Part shown: positions 13,877 through 14,656 of the stretch, piece after piece
How positions within the stretch are numbered: position 1 is the stretch's first letter
How the letters are laid out: each line of letters starts with the position of its first letter
DNA from: Chloroflexota bacterium
Lineage (GTDB): Bacteria > Chloroflexota > Anaerolineae > B4-G1 > SLSP01
Length of the DNA: 14,656 bases
Assembly (NCBI GenBank): GCA_012798275.1
Contig: JAAZNO010000555.1
Coordinates: 1 to 14,656 of the forward strand
Direction of reading: 5' to 3'
Translations under genes and position numbers: made by a program
Notes under the pieces: model-generated
Told to the model about the DNA's origin: nothing
Databases searched by the model: none
What the model saw: only the letters and a program-made list of their open reading frames with translations

Positions 13877-14656
13877 GTGGTGGGCCTGCGGGTTGCGGTC
13901 GTTTCCAACCGCAAGCATCAGGTTCGCACCGGGCCGGCGGCGCCGCCGGACGCCCTGGCCGAGTACGACAGCGACGTGACGGTGGAGGGTCTCCAGGCGG
14001 CATTGCGCGCGGGCGGCCACACGTCGTTCTTCCTGGAGGCGGACGAGAGCTTCTACGACGCCGTGCGTGAGGCGTGCCCCGACATCTGCTTCAACATTGC
14101 CGAGGGCCTGCGGGGCGATTCCCGTGAGTCCCACATTCCGGCGATCCTGGAGTTGTTGGGGATCCCTTACACCGGCGCGCGGGTGCTCGCCAATGCGCTG
14201 GCGCTGGACAAGGCCGCTGCGAAGATGATCTGGCGCGAGAATGGCCTGCCGACGGCACCCTTCCAGGTGTTCCGCCAGGTCCAGACGCCGCTGGCTGCCG
14301 ATCTGACGTTCCCGTTGTTCGTCAAGCCGGTGCACGAGGGGTCGGGCATGGGGATCAACGCGCACTCCATCGTCCATGACGAGGCGGAGTTGCGGGCCCA
14401 GGTAGCGTGGGTCATAGCCACGTACCATCAGCCGGCGTTGGCCGAGGCTTATCTGCCGGGGCGGGAGTTCACAGTGGGATTGGTCGGCAACACGCGGCGG
14501 CCCGACGAGGCGCCGCGCAGCGATTTCTATAACGCGCGGGGGTTTCATCTCTTTCCGGTGCTGGAACTCGACACGCAACGCGGCGCGGTGAAGGGCATCT
14601 ACAACGCTGAGGCCAAGTCCTATGCGCTGGACGATGTCAACGCGCCGGGTTACCTG
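13877..14656 (+). CDS. D-Ala-D-Ala ligase-like ATP-grasp enzyme, N-terminal part (cut by window edge)
   Basis: The frame is open for 260 codons to the right edge. GTG 13877 has AGGAGG 9 nt upstream, inside the 3' end of kamA, with one base between the kamA stop and this start, so the two are translationally coupled. A second in-frame GTG follows immediately. The Ddl-like preATP-grasp part has CFNIAEGLRGDSRESHIPAI (71-90) and LELLGIPYTGA. The ATP-grasp part has PLFVKPVHEGSGMGI (146-160, with the ATP-binding Lys150 and glycine-rich loop) and AEAYLPGREFTVGLVG (189-204). The family forms amide bonds through an acyl phosphate. A plain cell-wall Ddl is possible, but pairing with kamA and the FNIAEG variant suggest a dedicated ligase, perhaps for beta-lysine. 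The substrate is inferred only. Confidence 0.85.
   Translation, partial: MVGLRVAVVSNRKHQVRTGPAAPPDALAEYDSDVTVEGLQAALRAGGHTSFFLEADESFYDAVREACPDICFNIAEGLRGDSRESHIPAILELLGIPYTGARVLANALALDKAAAKMIWRENGLPTAPFQVFRQVQTPLAADLTFPLFVKPVHEGSGMGINAHSIVHDEAELRAQVAWVIATYHQPALAEAYLPGREFTVGLVGNTRRPDEAPRSDFYNARGFHLFPVLELDTQRGAVKGIYNAEAKSYALDDVNAPGYL

Overview
This is a GC-rich bacterial chromosome segment with no phage, transposase, CRISPR or RNA-operon signature. The style suggests a Chloroflexota-like (Anaerolineae-type) bacterium: secreted lipoproteins with a Pro/Thr-rich 'TPTP' linker, strong AGGAGG ribosome sites, and a long intergenic region full of GC-rich hairpins. That assignment is inference from style, not from a marker gene.

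Layout. 1-396 (minus) is the start of an unrecognised protein with a degenerate receiver-like look, cut by the window edge. 397-1281 has no gene; it holds a 64-bp direct repeat in two copies, three long perfect hairpins separated by T tracts, a composite palindrome, and a group of short hairpins with TTCA loops. 1282-4746 (minus) carries metK (SAM synthetase) downstream of a fusA-like EF-G gene, each with its own promoter-like -10 and a leader hairpin. 5179-8589 (plus) encodes two lipoproteins, a clan GH-A-like glycoside hydrolase and an S33-like alpha/beta hydrolase. 8637-9149 (minus) is a SixA-type histidine phosphatase. 9350-12243 (plus) has a membrane protein with two tandem RCK (TrkA-type) modules and a glucokinase. 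12517 to the end (plus) is a tightly coupled pair: a lysine 2,3-aminomutase followed 1 nt later by a D-Ala-D-Ala-ligase-like ATP-grasp enzyme that runs off the window.

How the genes work together. Most of the window is housekeeping: SAM supply, translation, glucose phosphorylation, ion-related gating and surface hydrolases. MetK supplies SAM, which the radical-SAM aminomutase KamA needs, but the two are not adjacent. The most interesting unit is kamA plus the ATP-grasp gene. The aminomutase keeps every lysine-binding residue I know from the clostridial enzyme, so it should make beta-lysine, and the coupled ligase could attach that amino acid to something. Ahead of this unit, from a good promoter, lies a leader of about 180 nt with a closing helix, two internal hairpins and competing GTTGC/GCAAC segments. 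It looks like a structured regulatory RNA that I could not match to a known class.

Start corrections. Four genes have start sites inside the longest open frame, chosen from Shine-Dalgarno sites, signal peptides or promoters: the glycoside hydrolase (GTG 5179), the alpha/beta hydrolase (ATG 7006), sixA (ATG 9149) and kamA (ATG 12517). The ATP-grasp gene starts with GTG at 13877.
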